DNA of 60,554 nucleotides from Acidobacteriota bacterium (lineage in GTDB: Bacteria; Acidobacteriota; JAAYUB01). The stretch is taken from NCBI GenBank assembly GCA_018001935.1, contig JAGNHB010000034.1:1-60554 (forward strand). Reading direction: 5' to 3'. The notes below the pieces were generated by a model. It was not told the DNA's origin. It did no database searches and saw only the letters and a program-made list of their open reading frames with translations. Shown here piece by piece: positions 8,762 to 17,698 of the stretch. The position numbers and the translations under genes are program-made. The stretch's first letter is position 1; each line of letters opens with the position of its first letter.

Positions 8762-9412
8762 TTATTCCGGTAGCAGCCCATCCTTTCGAATCTGCTTGCC
8801 CACGGCAGCCACCAGCTTCTTCACCTCTTTCCGGATGTCCCCCTGGTCGGTGGTCCGGCTGGCGCCGGCCCAGAGAAGCTTGTCCTCCTCGATGGAATAG
8901 ACGAGGGTCTCCAGCGACACGACGGTCTGGGAGTAGACGTATCCGGGGGTGCCGACCACCGCCCAACTGTAGTTCCAGTAGCCCCAGAAGGAGGGGTAAT
9001 AGGGACGTGCGTACCAGGTGGTCCCCGGGACGTAGTTGATCTCCTCCTCCTTTCCCGCCAGCCGGACCATGATGGCGTAGGTGATCCCGACCCTTTTCAG
9101 AAACGCCTTGGCGTTCTCCGTGTTCCGGGTCAGCTCGACGGGAAGGACGGTGTATCCGGCGACCCCGTCCACCCCGCGGCTGCGCAACTCGGTCGCCAGG
9201 GTCTCCTCCGGCCCCTGCCGCATGGATTCGTCGGCGCTGACCACGAAGACCGCCACCTTTTTGCCGGCCAGCTGCACCTGGCCCGCCAGCGGGCTCTTCC
9301 AGCTTTTCAGGACCCGGGTCGAGCCTGCCGGCACCGTGCCGATGGACAGAACAGCCGTCACGATCGTCCAGGCCAATCGATGAGAAATCAGTCGAATCGG
9401 TTTCCGAATCAT
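8762..9412 (-). CDS. Exported protein of unknown function
   Basis: 216 residues from the ATG at 9412, with AAAGGAG 8 bases upstream. An N-terminal hydrophobic segment (WTIVTAVLSIGTVPAG) suggests export. The visible pattern is KKVAVFVVSADESMRQGPEETLATELRSRGV, then a strand-helix with LKRVGITYAIMVRL, an aromatic stretch (WYARPYYPSFWGYW), and VSLETLVYSIEEDKLLWAGASRTT near the C-terminus. This layout resembles small periplasmic lipoproteins of the GNA1162/DUF4136 kind, but there is no lipobox Cys. Alone on its strand with gaps on both sides, it is probably a single transcript. Function unknown. Confidence 0.75.
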   Translation of the reverse strand: MIRKPIRLISHRLAWTIVTAVLSIGTVPAGSTRVLKSWKSPLAGQVQLAGKKVAVFVVSADESMRQGPEETLATELRSRGVDGVAGYTVLPVELTRNTENAKAFLKRVGITYAIMVRLAGKEEEINYVPGTTWYARPYYPSFWGYWNYSWAVVGTPGYVYSQTVVSLETLVYSIEEDKLLWAGASRTTDQGDIRKEVKKLVAAVGKQIRKDGLLPE

Positions 9413-9517
9413 GGGTATCTCCTTTGCGGGTTGTCCTTGAGGGTCGGGGTCAGGGATCCGGTTTCCCCGCGTGGTTCTCCAGGAACCGGATCAGGAGACC
9501 CTGGAAGTTCTGCCGGC

Positions 9518-10579
9518 CTACAGGCCGAGGGCGGACACCAAGGCCGTGAAGCCGCTGAAGTCGAGTTGCTGGAAGCCGTCGGAGAGGGCCTGGGCGGGGG
9601 TGGGGTGGACCTCCACCATCAGGCCGTCGGCCCCCGCGGCCAGCGCCGCCTTCCCGCAGGGTGGGAGGATGTCGGTCCGTCCGAGGGCGTGGCTGAGGTC
9701 GACGATGACCGGCAGGGCGGTTTCCTGCTTGAGCAGCGGGACGGCCCCGAGGTCCAGGGTGTTGCGGGTCAGCCGCTCGAAGGTCCGGATGCCCCGCTCA
9801 CAGAGGACGACGGCGCTGTTGCCCCCCGCCAGGATGTACTCCGCGGAGAGGAGCAGTTCGTCCAGCGTGGCCATGAAGCCGCGCTTGAGGAGAACGGGTT
9901 TGCCGATCCTGCCGATGGCCTTGAGCAGCTCGGTGTTGTACATGTTCCGGGCCCCGACCTGGAGCATGTCGGCGTGGGCGGCCACCAGGTCGAGAGTGGC
10001 GGTGTCCAGCACCTCGGTGACGGTGGCGAAGCCGTGCCGGTCGGCCACGGCGCGCAGGATCTTCAGGCCTTCCTCGCGGAGCCCCTGGAAGGAGTAGGGG
10101 CTGGTGCGGGGCTTGAAGGCGCCCCCCCGGAGCATCCGCACCGCGGGGAAGCGCTTGAGGAAGACGGCGATCTCCTCCATCTGCGCTTCGGACTCCACCG
10201 AGCAGGGCCCGGCGATGAGCACGGGGGCCCCGGCGCCGAACACGGCGGGCCCCACCCGGATCCCGCCCGACGGGAGGAGGTTGGGCCGGTAGACCTGCAT
10301 CGCCTGCCGGCGGTTCGTCTCCATCAGGTCGAGGGAGGCGCGGAAGATGGCGGAGAAGATCTCCCGGATCCCCGCCGGGTCGAAGGGGGCGCAGCCGGCG
10401 GCCAGGAGGGTGCGAAGCATCTCCTCCTCCCGGCCGGGGTCGTAGCCGTCGAGGCCCTGACCGGACTTGACCCGGTCGATCTCCAGCACCAGCCGGGCGC
10501 GCTCCTGCAACAGGGTCAGCAGGTCGGCGTTGACCCGGTCGATCCGTTCGCGGAGTTCCTCCAGGGGGCATCGGCTCAC
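9518..10579 (-). CDS. aroF: Bifunctional chorismate mutase / 3-deoxy-7-phosphoheptulonate synthase
   Basis: 353 residues, started by GTG at 10579 with GGGGGAAG upstream. Residues 1-90 form an AroQ-type chorismate mutase helix bundle ([26 protein letters not shown]). Residues 100-353 are a type I-beta DAHP synthase barrel: [46 protein letters not shown] and DGLMVEVHP are all present. The enzyme makes DAHP from phosphoenolpyruvate and erythrose 4-phosphate at the head of the shikimate pathway. In Bacillus-type fusions the mutase domain acts as the allosteric sensor for chorismate or prephenate. No other aromatic-pathway gene is nearby. It begins 55 bases after the UPF0182 gene. Confidence 0.95.
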   Translation of the reverse strand: MSRCPLEELRERIDRVNADLLTLLQERARLVLEIDRVKSGQGLDGYDPGREEEMLRTLLAAGCAPFDPAGIREIFSAIFRASLDLMETNRRQAMQVYRPNLLPSGGIRVGPAVFGAGAPVLIAGPCSVESEAQMEEIAVFLKRFPAVRMLRGGAFKPRTSPYSFQGLREEGLKILRAVADRHGFATVTEVLDTATLDLVAAHADMLQVGARNMYNTELLKAIGRIGKPVLLKRGFMATLDELLLSAEYILAGGNSAVVLCERGIRTFERLTRNTLDLGAVPLLKQETALPVIVDLSHALGRTDILPPCGKAALAAGADGLMVEVHPTPAQALSDGFQQLDFSGFTALVSALGL

Positions 10580-10634
10580 GGCTTCCCCCGCGGGGGGCGT
10601 GATCGGCGCCCGCCCTTTTCCCGGCCGGGAGTCG

Positions 10635-13397
10635 TCATTTCGACCCCTTCCCGCCGGCGGCCTCGACCAACTCCTCCAGCTGTTTCCGGAGACCGTCCAT
10701 CTCCTCGCCGTACCTGGCCCAGTTCCCCTGGCGGAGGAAGTCCTGGGCGCGGTCGTAGCGCTCGCGGGCGGCCCGGGCGAGGGCGGCGACCTCCGCCGCG
10801 GGGCCTGTCGGCGGCGCGGACGGCGGCGGGGTTGCGGCAGGGGTCCCGGCCGGCCCCGCGGGGGGGGCGCTCGCCGCGGCAGCCGGCGCCGCCCCGCCGA
10901 ACACCTTGTTCAGCGCCTCCTCCAGGGTGGTTTCCATGGACACCCGGTTGCCGTAGGTGACGATGACCCGCTTGAGTTCCGGGAGCTTGCCGCTGGTGGC
11001 CTGGAGGTAGATGGGCTGGATGTAGACCACGTCGTCCCGGACCGGGATGACCAGGAGGTTCCCGCGGCTCACGCTGGACCCCTGCTGGTTCCACAGGGTC
11101 AGCTGCTGCGAGATCACCGGGTCCTGGTCGATGCGGGCCGAGACCTGCATCGGCCCGTAGGTGAGGGCCTGCTTGGGGAACTTGTAGACCCGCATCTTCC
11201 CGTAGTGCTCCCCGTCGGAGCGCGCGCAGAGCCAGGCGATCATGTTGTCGCGCTTGTTGGGGGTGTAGGGCACCATGAGGATGAACTCCTCGCGCTCCGC
11301 GTCGGGGAGCCGGATCATGGCGTGGTAGCTCTCCATGCGGGTGACCTTGTCCGTCGCCTTCTCGTTGGCGATGTTCCAGAGGTCCTCCTTGTTGTAGAAG
11401 ACGTTGGGGTCCTCCATGTGGTAGGCCTCCAGGATGGCGGCCTGGATGTCGAAGAGGTCCTGGGGGTACCGCAGGTGCCGCCGGAGGGTTTCGGGCATTT
11501 TGGCCAGGGGTTTGAAGAGCGCCGGGTAGATGCGGGCGTAGAGACGGACGACGGGGTCGTTCGCCTCGTTGATCAGGTAGAAGTCCGTCTTCCCGTTGTA
11601 GGCGTCGATGACCACCTTGACCGAGTTGCGGATGTAGTTCACCCGGCCCGCGAAGGGCTTCGCGTAGGGGTAGCCCTCGCAGGTGGTGTAGGCGTCGCAG
11701 ATCCAGTAGAGCCGGCCGTCCTCGGCGACGAGGTAGGGGTCGTCGTCGTACTGGAGGAAGGGGGCGATCCGGCGGACCCGTTCCTTGATGTTGCGGTGGT
11801 ACAGGATCCGGCTGCCGGGCGCGATGTAGCCCGAGAAAAGGATGTTGATGTCCGCCTGGTCGATGGCGAAGATGAGGCGGCGGAAGAAGGACCCGATGGA
11901 GACGCCGGCGTTTTCCCGGTAGGTGGTGAACTGGTTGCTGTCCCCCACGGGGTAGTCGAATTCCTGGATGTTGGCGCCGCGCACGATCACCGCGTTGTCC
12001 GTCTTCTCGCCGAAGTAGATCTCGGGGCGGTCCACCTTCAGGCCCGCGGTGGAGACGGGGGGGATGTCCTTGAGGAAGAACTCGGGAAGGCCTTCCTTCG
12101 TCACGACGTTCACCGGGCTCATGGTGACCCCGTAGCCGTGGGTGTAGACGAACTTGAGGTTCACCCAGGTGGCGGCGTTGCCGGGGAGCTTCCCCTGGTC
12201 GAGTTCGCGGGCCGCGAGCATCACCTGGCGGTAGTCGCCGCTCGGGAGCCGGTAGCGGTCGATGTCCACGTCCGGGAAATTGTAGTAGAGACGGATCACC
12301 TGGAGCTGGTCCAGGGTGCTGGCCAGGGGCCGGTAGTCCCAGAGCATGACGTTCTTCATGGTGGGCGTGTCGATCCGGACGTCCTCGGCGGTGAGGTCTC
12401 CCTTGGGGACGAAGGCCTTCTCCTCGATCTTGTCGAGGTCGTAGGCCCGCCGGGTGAACTCCAGGTTGTGCCGGATGTAGTTCGTTTCCTTGCTCTGCTC
12501 CATGGGGTCGACCACGAACTTCTGGATGATCGACGGGTAGATGACCGAAACGAGGTGGGCCAGGAGGAAGAGCCCCCCCAGCACGATCACCCCCTTCTTC
12601 CGGATCAGGTCGAAACCGAGGGCGACGGCGCCCACGGCGGCCAGGGCCGTGATCAGCGCCAGGGCCGTGGTCATGGGGAGCTGGGCGTGGACGTCGGTGT
12701 ACCCGGCGCCGTAGAAGCTCCCGGAACGGGTGGAATTGAGGATGTCGTAGCGTCCGAGCCAGTACCCCCAGGCCATCAGGCCGAGGAAGACGGCGCCGAG
12801 CACCCCGGCGTGGCGGCGGATCCCGGCCTCGAACTCCGGCGGGCCGCCGTCGAAGCGGATCTTCTGCTTCAGGAAGCCCAGGGCGAGCACCCCGACCAGG
12901 GTGAAGGCCGTCAGCGTCATCAACCACTGGCGGACCGCCTGGATGAAGGGGAGCGAGAACAGGTAAAACCCCAGGTCGTGGCCGAAGACGGGGTCCTTCA
13001 GGCCGAAGGCTTCCGCGTTCAGATAGACCAGGGCCTCCTTCCAGGTCGACCCCAGCCCTCCGGCCATGAAAATGCCCAGGATCACGGCGACCACCTTGGC
13101 GGCCAGCGGGATGAAGCGGTCCACGGTGTCCACGACCTCCTGGATGCGGGGGTCGTCGAAGCGCTTGCCGGGCAGGCGGGCGAGGTGGCGCACGTTGAAG
13201 AAGAAAAAAGCCAGGGTGAACAAAAAACCCGCGAACCAGAGGAAGTACTGGGCCTTGTAGCTGGTCCAGAACACGCTCTCGTAGCCGAGTTCCCCGAACC
13301 ACCACAAGTCGGTGATGAACCCCGACAAGAGGCCCGTCAGGACCAGGAGGAGTACCACCAGGACGCCGGCGCCGATCAACCAGTACTTGACTTTCAT
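10635..13397 (-). CDS. UPF0182 family large membrane protein
   Basis: 920 residues with GGGAG upstream of the ATG at 13397. The N-terminal third has about seven membrane segments ([18 protein letters not shown]; the [19 protein letters not shown] motif; later [20 protein letters not shown]). It is followed by a large extracytoplasmic domain with [38 protein letters not shown] and YFLWF-type motifs typical of UPF0182/COG1615. The C-terminus has a Pro/Ala-rich linker and a coiled-coil tail ([35 protein letters not shown] is the visible region). UPF0182 is common in Actinobacteria and Cyanobacteria and scattered elsewhere; its function is unknown. Full length for the family. Confidence 0.93.
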   Translation of the reverse strand: MKVKYWLIGAGVLVVLLLVLTGLLSGFITDLWWFGELGYESVFWTSYKAQYFLWFAGFLFTLAFFFFNVRHLARLPGKRFDDPRIQEVVDTVDRFIPLAAKVVAVILGIFMAGGLGSTWKEALVYLNAEAFGLKDPVFGHDLGFYLFSLPFIQAVRQWLMTLTAFTLVGVLALGFLKQKIRFDGGPPEFEAGIRRHAGVLGAVFLGLMAWGYWLGRYDILNSTRSGSFYGAGYTDVHAQLPMTTALALITALAAVGAVALGFDLIRKKGVIVLGGLFLLAHLVSVIYPSIIQKFVVDPMEQSKETNYIRHNLEFTRRAYDLDKIEEKAFVPKGDLTAEDVRIDTPTMKNVMLWDYRPLASTLDQLQVIRLYYNFPDVDIDRYRLPSGDYRQVMLAARELDQGKLPGNAATWVNLKFVYTHGYGVTMSPVNVVTKEGLPEFFLKDIPPVSTAGLKVDRPEIYFGEKTDNAVIVRGANIQEFDYPVGDSNQFTTYRENAGVSIGSFFRRLIFAIDQADINILFSGYIAPGSRILYHRNIKERVRRIAPFLQYDDDPYLVAEDGRLYWICDAYTTCEGYPYAKPFAGRVNYIRNSVKVVIDAYNGKTDFYLINEANDPVVRLYARIYPALFKPLAKMPETLRRHLRYPQDLFDIQAAILEAYHMEDPNVFYNKEDLWNIANEKATDKVTRMESYHAMIRLPDAEREEFILMVPYTPNKRDNMIAWLCARSDGEHYGKMRVYKFPKQALTYGPMQVSARIDQDPVISQQLTLWNQQGSSVSRGNLLVIPVRDDVVYIQPIYLQATSGKLPELKRVIVTYGNRVSMETTLEEALNKVFGGAAPAAAASAPPAGPAGTPAATPPPSAPPTGPAAEVAALARAARERYDRAQDFLRQGNWARYGEEMDGLRKQLEELVEAAGGKGSK

Positions 13398-13488
13398 GTT
13401 TTACTCCCTTCCGGTCCGAGCCGGACCAAGTTCTCAGGGTAACGAAAAAGCCGGGTCATTGCAAGGCCCATCACCGGGCCGTCCGGCT

Positions 13489-14784
13489 TCAGATGCGGTT
13501 CGAAGGGCCGAAGAGGGCCGCGTGGCAGCGCTCCGCCGCCCCCTGCCGGGAACGGGTGACGGATTCAGCCCGTCGGCCGAGGGCGGCGCCGGCGGCGGGG
13601 TCCGCCAGCAGCCGGCGCAGGGCCGCTTCCAGCGCGGGGGCGTCGGGGACGACGACCACGGCGTCCTCTTCGCGGAAGGCGTCCAGGATCTCCCGGAAGT
13701 TCTCCATGGACGGTCCCACCAGAACGGGTTTCCCGGCGGCGGCGGGCTCGAGGATGTTGTGCCCGCCTCTCGGCGCCAGGCTGCCGCCGACGAAGACCAG
13801 GTCAGCGGTGAAGTAGAGGCGGGAGAGTTCCCCGATGGTGTCGAGAACGACCACCCGGGCGGACGGGACGGCGGCGTCGGGGAGCCGGGAGCGCCGGGCC
13901 GTGGGGAACCCGGCGTCCGCGAAGAGCCGGGCCACGGCCTCGAAGCGTTCGGGGTGCCGGGGGGCCACCACCCACCGCAGGCGCGGGAAGTCGTCGGCCA
14001 GGCGGCGAAAAGGCCCCAGGAGGAGGGCTTCCTCGCCTTCCGTGGTGCTGCCGCACAGCATCACCCGGGGGTCAGGCTCCCCGAACGCGTCGCGCACCCG
14101 GGCCGCGAGGGCGTCGTCGGGCACCACGGCCTTCAGGGCGTCGAACTTGAGGTTGCCGCTGACCCGGACGGTTTCGGGGCGCGCGCCGAGGGCGACGAAG
14201 CGCTCGGCGTCCCGGGGGGACTGGGCCAGGATCGCGTCCAGCTGCCGGAGGAACGGGGCCATGAAGGGCCGGACGCGCCGGTAGCGCGGATAAGCGCGGT
14301 CGGAAATGCGCCCGTTGACGACGGCCACGGGGACGCCCCGGCGGGCGGCGAGGGTGATAAGGTTGGGCCAGAGTTCGGTCTCGGCGATCACGAGCCGGGA
14401 GGGGCGCAGCCGGTCCAGCACGCGGCGGACGGCCCCGGGGAGGTCGAAGGGGCAGGCGAGGAGGCGCACCCGGTCGCCGTAGGCCTTCCGCGCGGCTTCA
14501 CGGCCCGTGGCCGTGGTGGTGGAGAGGTAGATGACGCGACGAGCCGGGTCCGCCTCGATCCGGGCGATGAGGGGGCCCACCATTAGGGCCTCCCCGACGC
14601 TGACGGCGTGGATCCAGACCGACTCGACCCCCTCGGGGGGCGGCTCGGGCAGTTTCCGGCCGAGGCGTGCGGCCACGTCGGGGAACGGCTTCCCCCGCAC
14701 CACCCGCCGGTAGAGGAACCAGGGGAAGAGCAGGGGAAAGGTCAGGTAAAGAAGGACGTTGTAAATGAAGCGGACCGTGCGCAA
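13489..14784 (-). CDS. waaA: 3-deoxy-D-manno-octulosonic acid (Kdo) transferase
   Basis: 431 residues. The start is TTG at 14784, with GGGGAG 7 bases upstream and the expected N-terminal membrane anchor following at once (FIYNVLLYLTFPLLFPWFLYRR). GT-B fold family GT30 features: IHAVSVGE, the ETELWPN motif, VNGRISDRAYPRY, GNLKFD, and the donor-site stretch VGGSLAPRGGHNILEPAA. It adds Kdo to lipid A precursor on the cytoplasmic side of the inner membrane, so the cell is a diderm with Kdo-containing LPS. It starts 15 bases after the DsrE-family gene and is probably translated from the same transcript. Confidence 0.95.
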   Translation of the reverse strand: MRTVRFIYNVLLYLTFPLLFPWFLYRRVVRGKPFPDVAARLGRKLPEPPPEGVESVWIHAVSVGEALMVGPLIARIEADPARRVIYLSTTTATGREAARKAYGDRVRLLACPFDLPGAVRRVLDRLRPSRLVIAETELWPNLITLAARRGVPVAVVNGRISDRAYPRYRRVRPFMAPFLRQLDAILAQSPRDAERFVALGARPETVRVSGNLKFDALKAVVPDDALAARVRDAFGEPDPRVMLCGSTTEGEEALLLGPFRRLADDFPRLRWVVAPRHPERFEAVARLFADAGFPTARRSRLPDAAVPSARVVVLDTIGELSRLYFTADLVFVGGSLAPRGGHNILEPAAAGKPVLVGPSMENFREILDAFREEDAVVVVPDAPALEAALRRLLADPAAGAALGRRAESVTRSRQGAAERCHAALFGPSNRI

Positions 14785-14799
14785 ACGGGTCTCCCCGGC

Positions 14800-15159
14800 C
14801 TACAGCGTCATCGTCCGGGCGGCACGGGTGAGGGTTTCCACCGCCTCCCCCATCCCGCTGGCGGTCCCGACGGCCAGTTTCTCCAGGACATTGAAGAACT
14901 TGAGGCACGTCGTGCAGGCCCGGATCTCGGCGCCCCGCTCTTCCATCCCGCGGAGGGCGTCGAGGACGGGAGAACCCTCCAGGGCCAGCTTCACCCCGGC
15001 GTTCATGAGCAGCACCACGGCGGGGAGACGCTCCGCGGCGGCCAGGGTTCGGAGGCAATTGACCATCAGGACCCGTCCGAGTTCCTCGTTGCCGCTTCCC
15101 AGGGCGTCGGTGGTGATCAGCAGGACCTGCCCGCCGCCGTCATCGTTCTTGGATTCCAT
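14800..15159 (-). CDS. DsrE-family protein resembling the C-terminal half of YedF
   Basis: 119 residues with GGGAGG 8 bases before the ATG at 15159. The pattern LLITTDALGSGNEELGRVLMVNCLRTL, then VVLLMNAGVKLALEGSPVLDAL and IRACTTCLKFFNVLEKLAVG, matches the DsrE-like domain of the selenium-metabolism protein YedF, including its conserved Cys. The usual N-terminal TusA/SirA domain is absent. Together with the cysteine desulfurase 228 bases upstream, it suggests sulfur or selenium transfer. No selD or selenoprotein gene is in the window, so a selenium role is inference. Confidence 0.8.
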   Translation of the reverse strand: MESKNDDGGGQVLLITTDALGSGNEELGRVLMVNCLRTLAAAERLPAVVLLMNAGVKLALEGSPVLDALRGMEERGAEIRACTTCLKFFNVLEKLAVGTASGMGEAVETLTRAARTMTL

Positions 15160-15192
15160 TGTTTTTCCCTCCCTGTTTATCGTGAACCAAGT

Positions 15193-15291
15193 CTATCGGT
15201 ATCGGGATCGGTATCGGGACCCCTACCGCAACCGGTATCCCAATCGCTGCAATCGCAATCCCAATCGCCCCCGCCTTCTCCCCCCCCCCCC
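15193..15291. repeat. Low-complexity 6-bp quasi-repeat and poly-C tract
   Basis: Between the desulfurase and DsrE genes the sequence is built from TATCGG, AATCGC and AATCCC hexamers (15193-15269), followed by a run of 12 C at 15280-15291. It is likely to be slippage-prone. No gene is seen in this 228-base gap. Confidence 0.75.
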
Positions 15292-15387
15292 GTCACCCTG
15301 ACCGTCGCCACTCCGCCCGGCTTCCAAACGGCTGCGAAAAAGCTCCCGAGGCCGCCCCGGGTCGTGGGGGGCCGCGCGGCCCGGTCC

Positions 15388-16530
15388 TCAGCCCAGGGAG
15401 TCCCGCATGCACGCCGCGGTTCGTGCGACGACCTCCGCGGCCCGGGCGGCTTCTTCATGGGTGTTGAAGCGGGAAAAGGAAAACCGGACCGTCCCGTGCA
15501 GGATCTCGGGGGGGTACCCCATGGCGTCCAGCACGGCCGAGGGGGCGACGGAACCCGAGTGGCAGGCCGAACCGGCGGAAGCCGCCACGCCCTCGATGTC
15601 GAGGGCGATGACCAGGGCGTCCCCGTGCACGCCCGGGAACGCGACGCTGCTGACGTGGGGCGACCGGGGCGCCCCCTGAACGTTGACGACGGCCCAGGGG
15701 CACTGCCGGGTCAACGCCGCCTCGAAGGCGTCGCGGATACCGCCGATGGTCCCCCCGAAGGCGGGCAGCGACTCCGCGGCCAGACGGCAGGCTTCGCCGA
15801 GGCCGACGATGCCGGGCACGTTCTCGGTCCCGGGGCGGTACCCCTTCTCCTGCTCGCCGCCGAAGAGGGCGGGCTGGAGGGTGCTGCCCGGGCGGATGTA
15901 CAGGGCGCCGACCCCCTTGGGCCCGTGAAACTTGTGGGCCGAGAGCGCCAGGAAGTCGACGCCGAGGGCGGCCACGTCCACGGGGACCTTCCCCACGCTC
16001 TGGACGGCATCGGTGAGGAAGAGGGCCCCCCGCCGCCGGGCGGCTTCCGCCATGGGCCCCACGGGCTGGAGGGTCCCGATCTCGTTGTTGACATGCATGA
16101 CGCAGGCGAGGACGGTGTCCTCCCTCAGGGCGGCCGCGAAGCCGTCGACGGGCACGACCCCGTCGGGCCCCGGGGCGAGGGCGGTGACCTCGAACCCCCT
16201 GGACTCCAGGTGCGCCAGGGTCTTGCGGACAGCCGGGTGCTCGAGGCGCGTGGTGACGACGTGGCGCCGTTCGCCCGCGACGGCGGCGGCGCCCAGGATG
16301 GCCAGGTTGTCGGCTTCCGTGCCGCTGCCGGTGAAGAAGATCGTTCCCGCTTCGGCGCCGATCAGGGTGGCGACGTGGCGCCGTGCCTGCTCCACGGCGG
16401 CCCGGGCCTGCTGGCCGAGGCCGTGCAGGGAGGAGGGGTTCCCGAAACGCTCGGAGAGGTAGGGCAGCATGGCCTCGACCACCCGGGGGTCCGGGCGCGT
16501 GGTGGCGGCGTTGTCGAGATAGATGGACAT
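15388..16530 (-). CDS. Cysteine desulfurase (NifS/IscS-type, PLP-dependent)
   Basis: 380 residues. The N-terminus IYLDNAATTRPDP, the HPAVRKTL segment, the PLP lysine in SAHKFHGPKGVGALY and the catalytic Cys in GSACHSGSVAPSAVL identify a class V aminotransferase-fold cysteine desulfurase. It moves sulfur from L-cysteine to an acceptor as enzyme persulfide. The short active-site loop (SACHSG) suits group I NifS/IscS enzymes. No iscU, iscR or thiI is adjacent; the only likely partner is the DsrE-fold gene downstream, so this may feed sulfur or selenium to a YedF-like protein rather than general Fe-S assembly. No strong ribosome site precedes the ATG. Confidence 0.93.
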   Translation of the reverse strand: MSIYLDNAATTRPDPRVVEAMLPYLSERFGNPSSLHGLGQQARAAVEQARRHVATLIGAEAGTIFFTGSGTEADNLAILGAAAVAGERRHVVTTRLEHPAVRKTLAHLESRGFEVTALAPGPDGVVPVDGFAAALREDTVLACVMHVNNEIGTLQPVGPMAEAARRRGALFLTDAVQSVGKVPVDVAALGVDFLALSAHKFHGPKGVGALYIRPGSTLQPALFGGEQEKGYRPGTENVPGIVGLGEACRLAAESLPAFGGTIGGIRDAFEAALTRQCPWAVVNVQGAPRSPHVSSVAFPGVHGDALVIALDIEGVAASAGSACHSGSVAPSAVLDAMGYPPEILHGTVRFSFSRFNTHEEAARAAEVVARTAACMRDSLG

Positions 16531-16658
16531 AACAGGTAATTAGCCTTTTAGACTGAAGGTGTTTAGGTTACAGGGAACGCGGTGCCCGGATTGCCGCCGG
16601 CGCCGTCAGCGTCGGGTGGATCAAGGCCCAGGGGCGGCATCCCCGCGAAAAGTGCCAT

Positions 16659-16679
16659 CGCCCTCCTGGCGATGGCTCA
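16659..16679. repeat. Small hairpin CCATCGCC...GGCGATGG
   Basis: A palindrome with an 8-bp perfect stem in the 279-base gap between the FecR-like and desulfurase genes. It closely matches the hairpin at 4814-4834. Confidence 0.5.
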
Positions 16680-16760
16680 AACAAAGGCCCTGAAAACACT
16701 TTCCCGTTCGGATATTCGGTCTTTGCGAATCCATCAAGGGTGAATCTCCACATTGCCTCG

Positions 16761-16803
16761 CCCTACCCCTAAACCCCTAAACCCCTAAACCCCTAAACCC
16801 CTA
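16761..16803 (-). repeat. Octamer tandem repeat (TTTAGGGG on the minus strand)
   Basis: Five uninterrupted ACCCCTAA-type units lie just past the stop of the minus-strand FecR-like gene. On the sense strand this gives runs of four G spaced by TTTA, a classic G-quadruplex pattern that would also be in the transcript. Confidence 0.85.
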
Positions 16804-16809
16804 CAGCCT

Positions 16810-17697
16810 TTACTTGCACCCCGCCTTGTCCGCCACGGCCTGGACGGACGGGTTCCCGGGGGCGAGGGAAAGGGCGACGGCGATGCTGCGGCAGGCCTCT
16901 CGCGCCATCCCGGCCGAGACGTCGAACTCCGCCAGCAGGAGCCACAGGGAGGGGTCCATGGCCGCCTCCGCCATTTTCTTCAGTGCGGTCCGCCCGGCGG
17001 CCTTGTCGGCGTCCAGGGTGATGAAGACCGCGTCCCCGCGTTTGGGGGGGACCATCTGGCCCAGGGTGCGGACTTTCCAGAAGTAACTGCCGCCCGGCTG
17101 GAGGATTCCCGGGGAGACCTGGACCTCGGCGGAGTGCACCTCCGTGTCCAGGATGGTCTGCCCCATCTCGTCCTCGATCTCGACCCGGTACTTCTCGACG
17201 CCGGTCACGGGGCGAAAACTGAGGATCGCGTTGTCGGCGGGGATGCAGTCTCCGCCGGCGGGGCGGAGGTCCTGGATGGCAAACTCCTCGACCCGCGCGC
17301 CCCGGATCCGGGTGGCGGCGTGGTGGCGCCCCGCCTCCGTGGCGATGGGGGCCACGGCGGCTCGGACCGCGACGGGGGCGAGGGGCTTCACCTGGGCCTT
17401 GTCGCCCGAGAAGCCGCTCTTGAGGGCGACGACCCGGCAGGGGCCGGTCAGTTCGCAGCGGTTCCCGTCGATGAAGACGACGACGGCCCGGGCCCCGGCC
17501 GGCAGCTGGAGGGCGTCTCCCTCGGTCAAGCGGGAGAAGATGGCGGCCTCCGCCGGTTGTTCCCCGGACCGTTCAAGGGTGGCGGCGCCCTGGAGGAAAG
17601 TGATCATGGCCGTGGGCCCGGTGGGGCCGCCCTTTGCCAGGGCGGGCACGGAGACGGCGACCAGCGCGAAGGCGATCGATACCAACCGTTTCCTCAT
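16810..17697 (-). CDS. Exported FecR-like domain protein, partner of the CHASE2 kinase
   Basis: 295 residues from the ATG at 17697, with AAGGAGG 7 bases upstream inside the end of the kinase gene; the two coding regions are 1 base apart. A signal peptide (VSIAFALVAVSVPALA) is followed by a FecR-type beta segment: MITFLQGAATLERSG, LTEGDALQLPAGARAVVVFIDGNRCELTGPCRV. The middle has a Fn3-like stretch (ILSFRPVTGVEKYRVEIEDE ... YFWKVRTLG), and the end is a helical TPR-like region. FecR-domain proteins are often encoded beside CHASE2 proteins, where both lie on the outer face of the inner membrane. A role as extracytoplasmic partner is inference from context. Confidence 0.85.
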   Translation of the reverse strand: MRKRLVSIAFALVAVSVPALAKGGPTGPTAMITFLQGAATLERSGEQPAEAAIFSRLTEGDALQLPAGARAVVVFIDGNRCELTGPCRVVALKSGFSGDKAQVKPLAPVAVRAAVAPIATEAGRHHAATRIRGARVEEFAIQDLRPAGGDCIPADNAILSFRPVTGVEKYRVEIEDEMGQTILDTEVHSAEVQVSPGILQPGGSYFWKVRTLGQMVPPKRGDAVFITLDADKAAGRTALKKMAEAAMDPSLWLLLAEFDVSAGMAREACRSIAVALSLAPGNPSVQAVADKAGCK

Positions 17698-17698
17698 T

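Noticed and set aside
8290..9039. Plus-strand gene in the spacer before the exported protein
   Set aside because: No ribosome site or domain; it runs across a hairpin repeat and into the complement of a better-supported gene.
16761..16803. Eukaryotic-type telomere or contamination
   Set aside because: The octamer run is short, internal and flanked by bacterial genes on the same strand, so local slippage is simpler.
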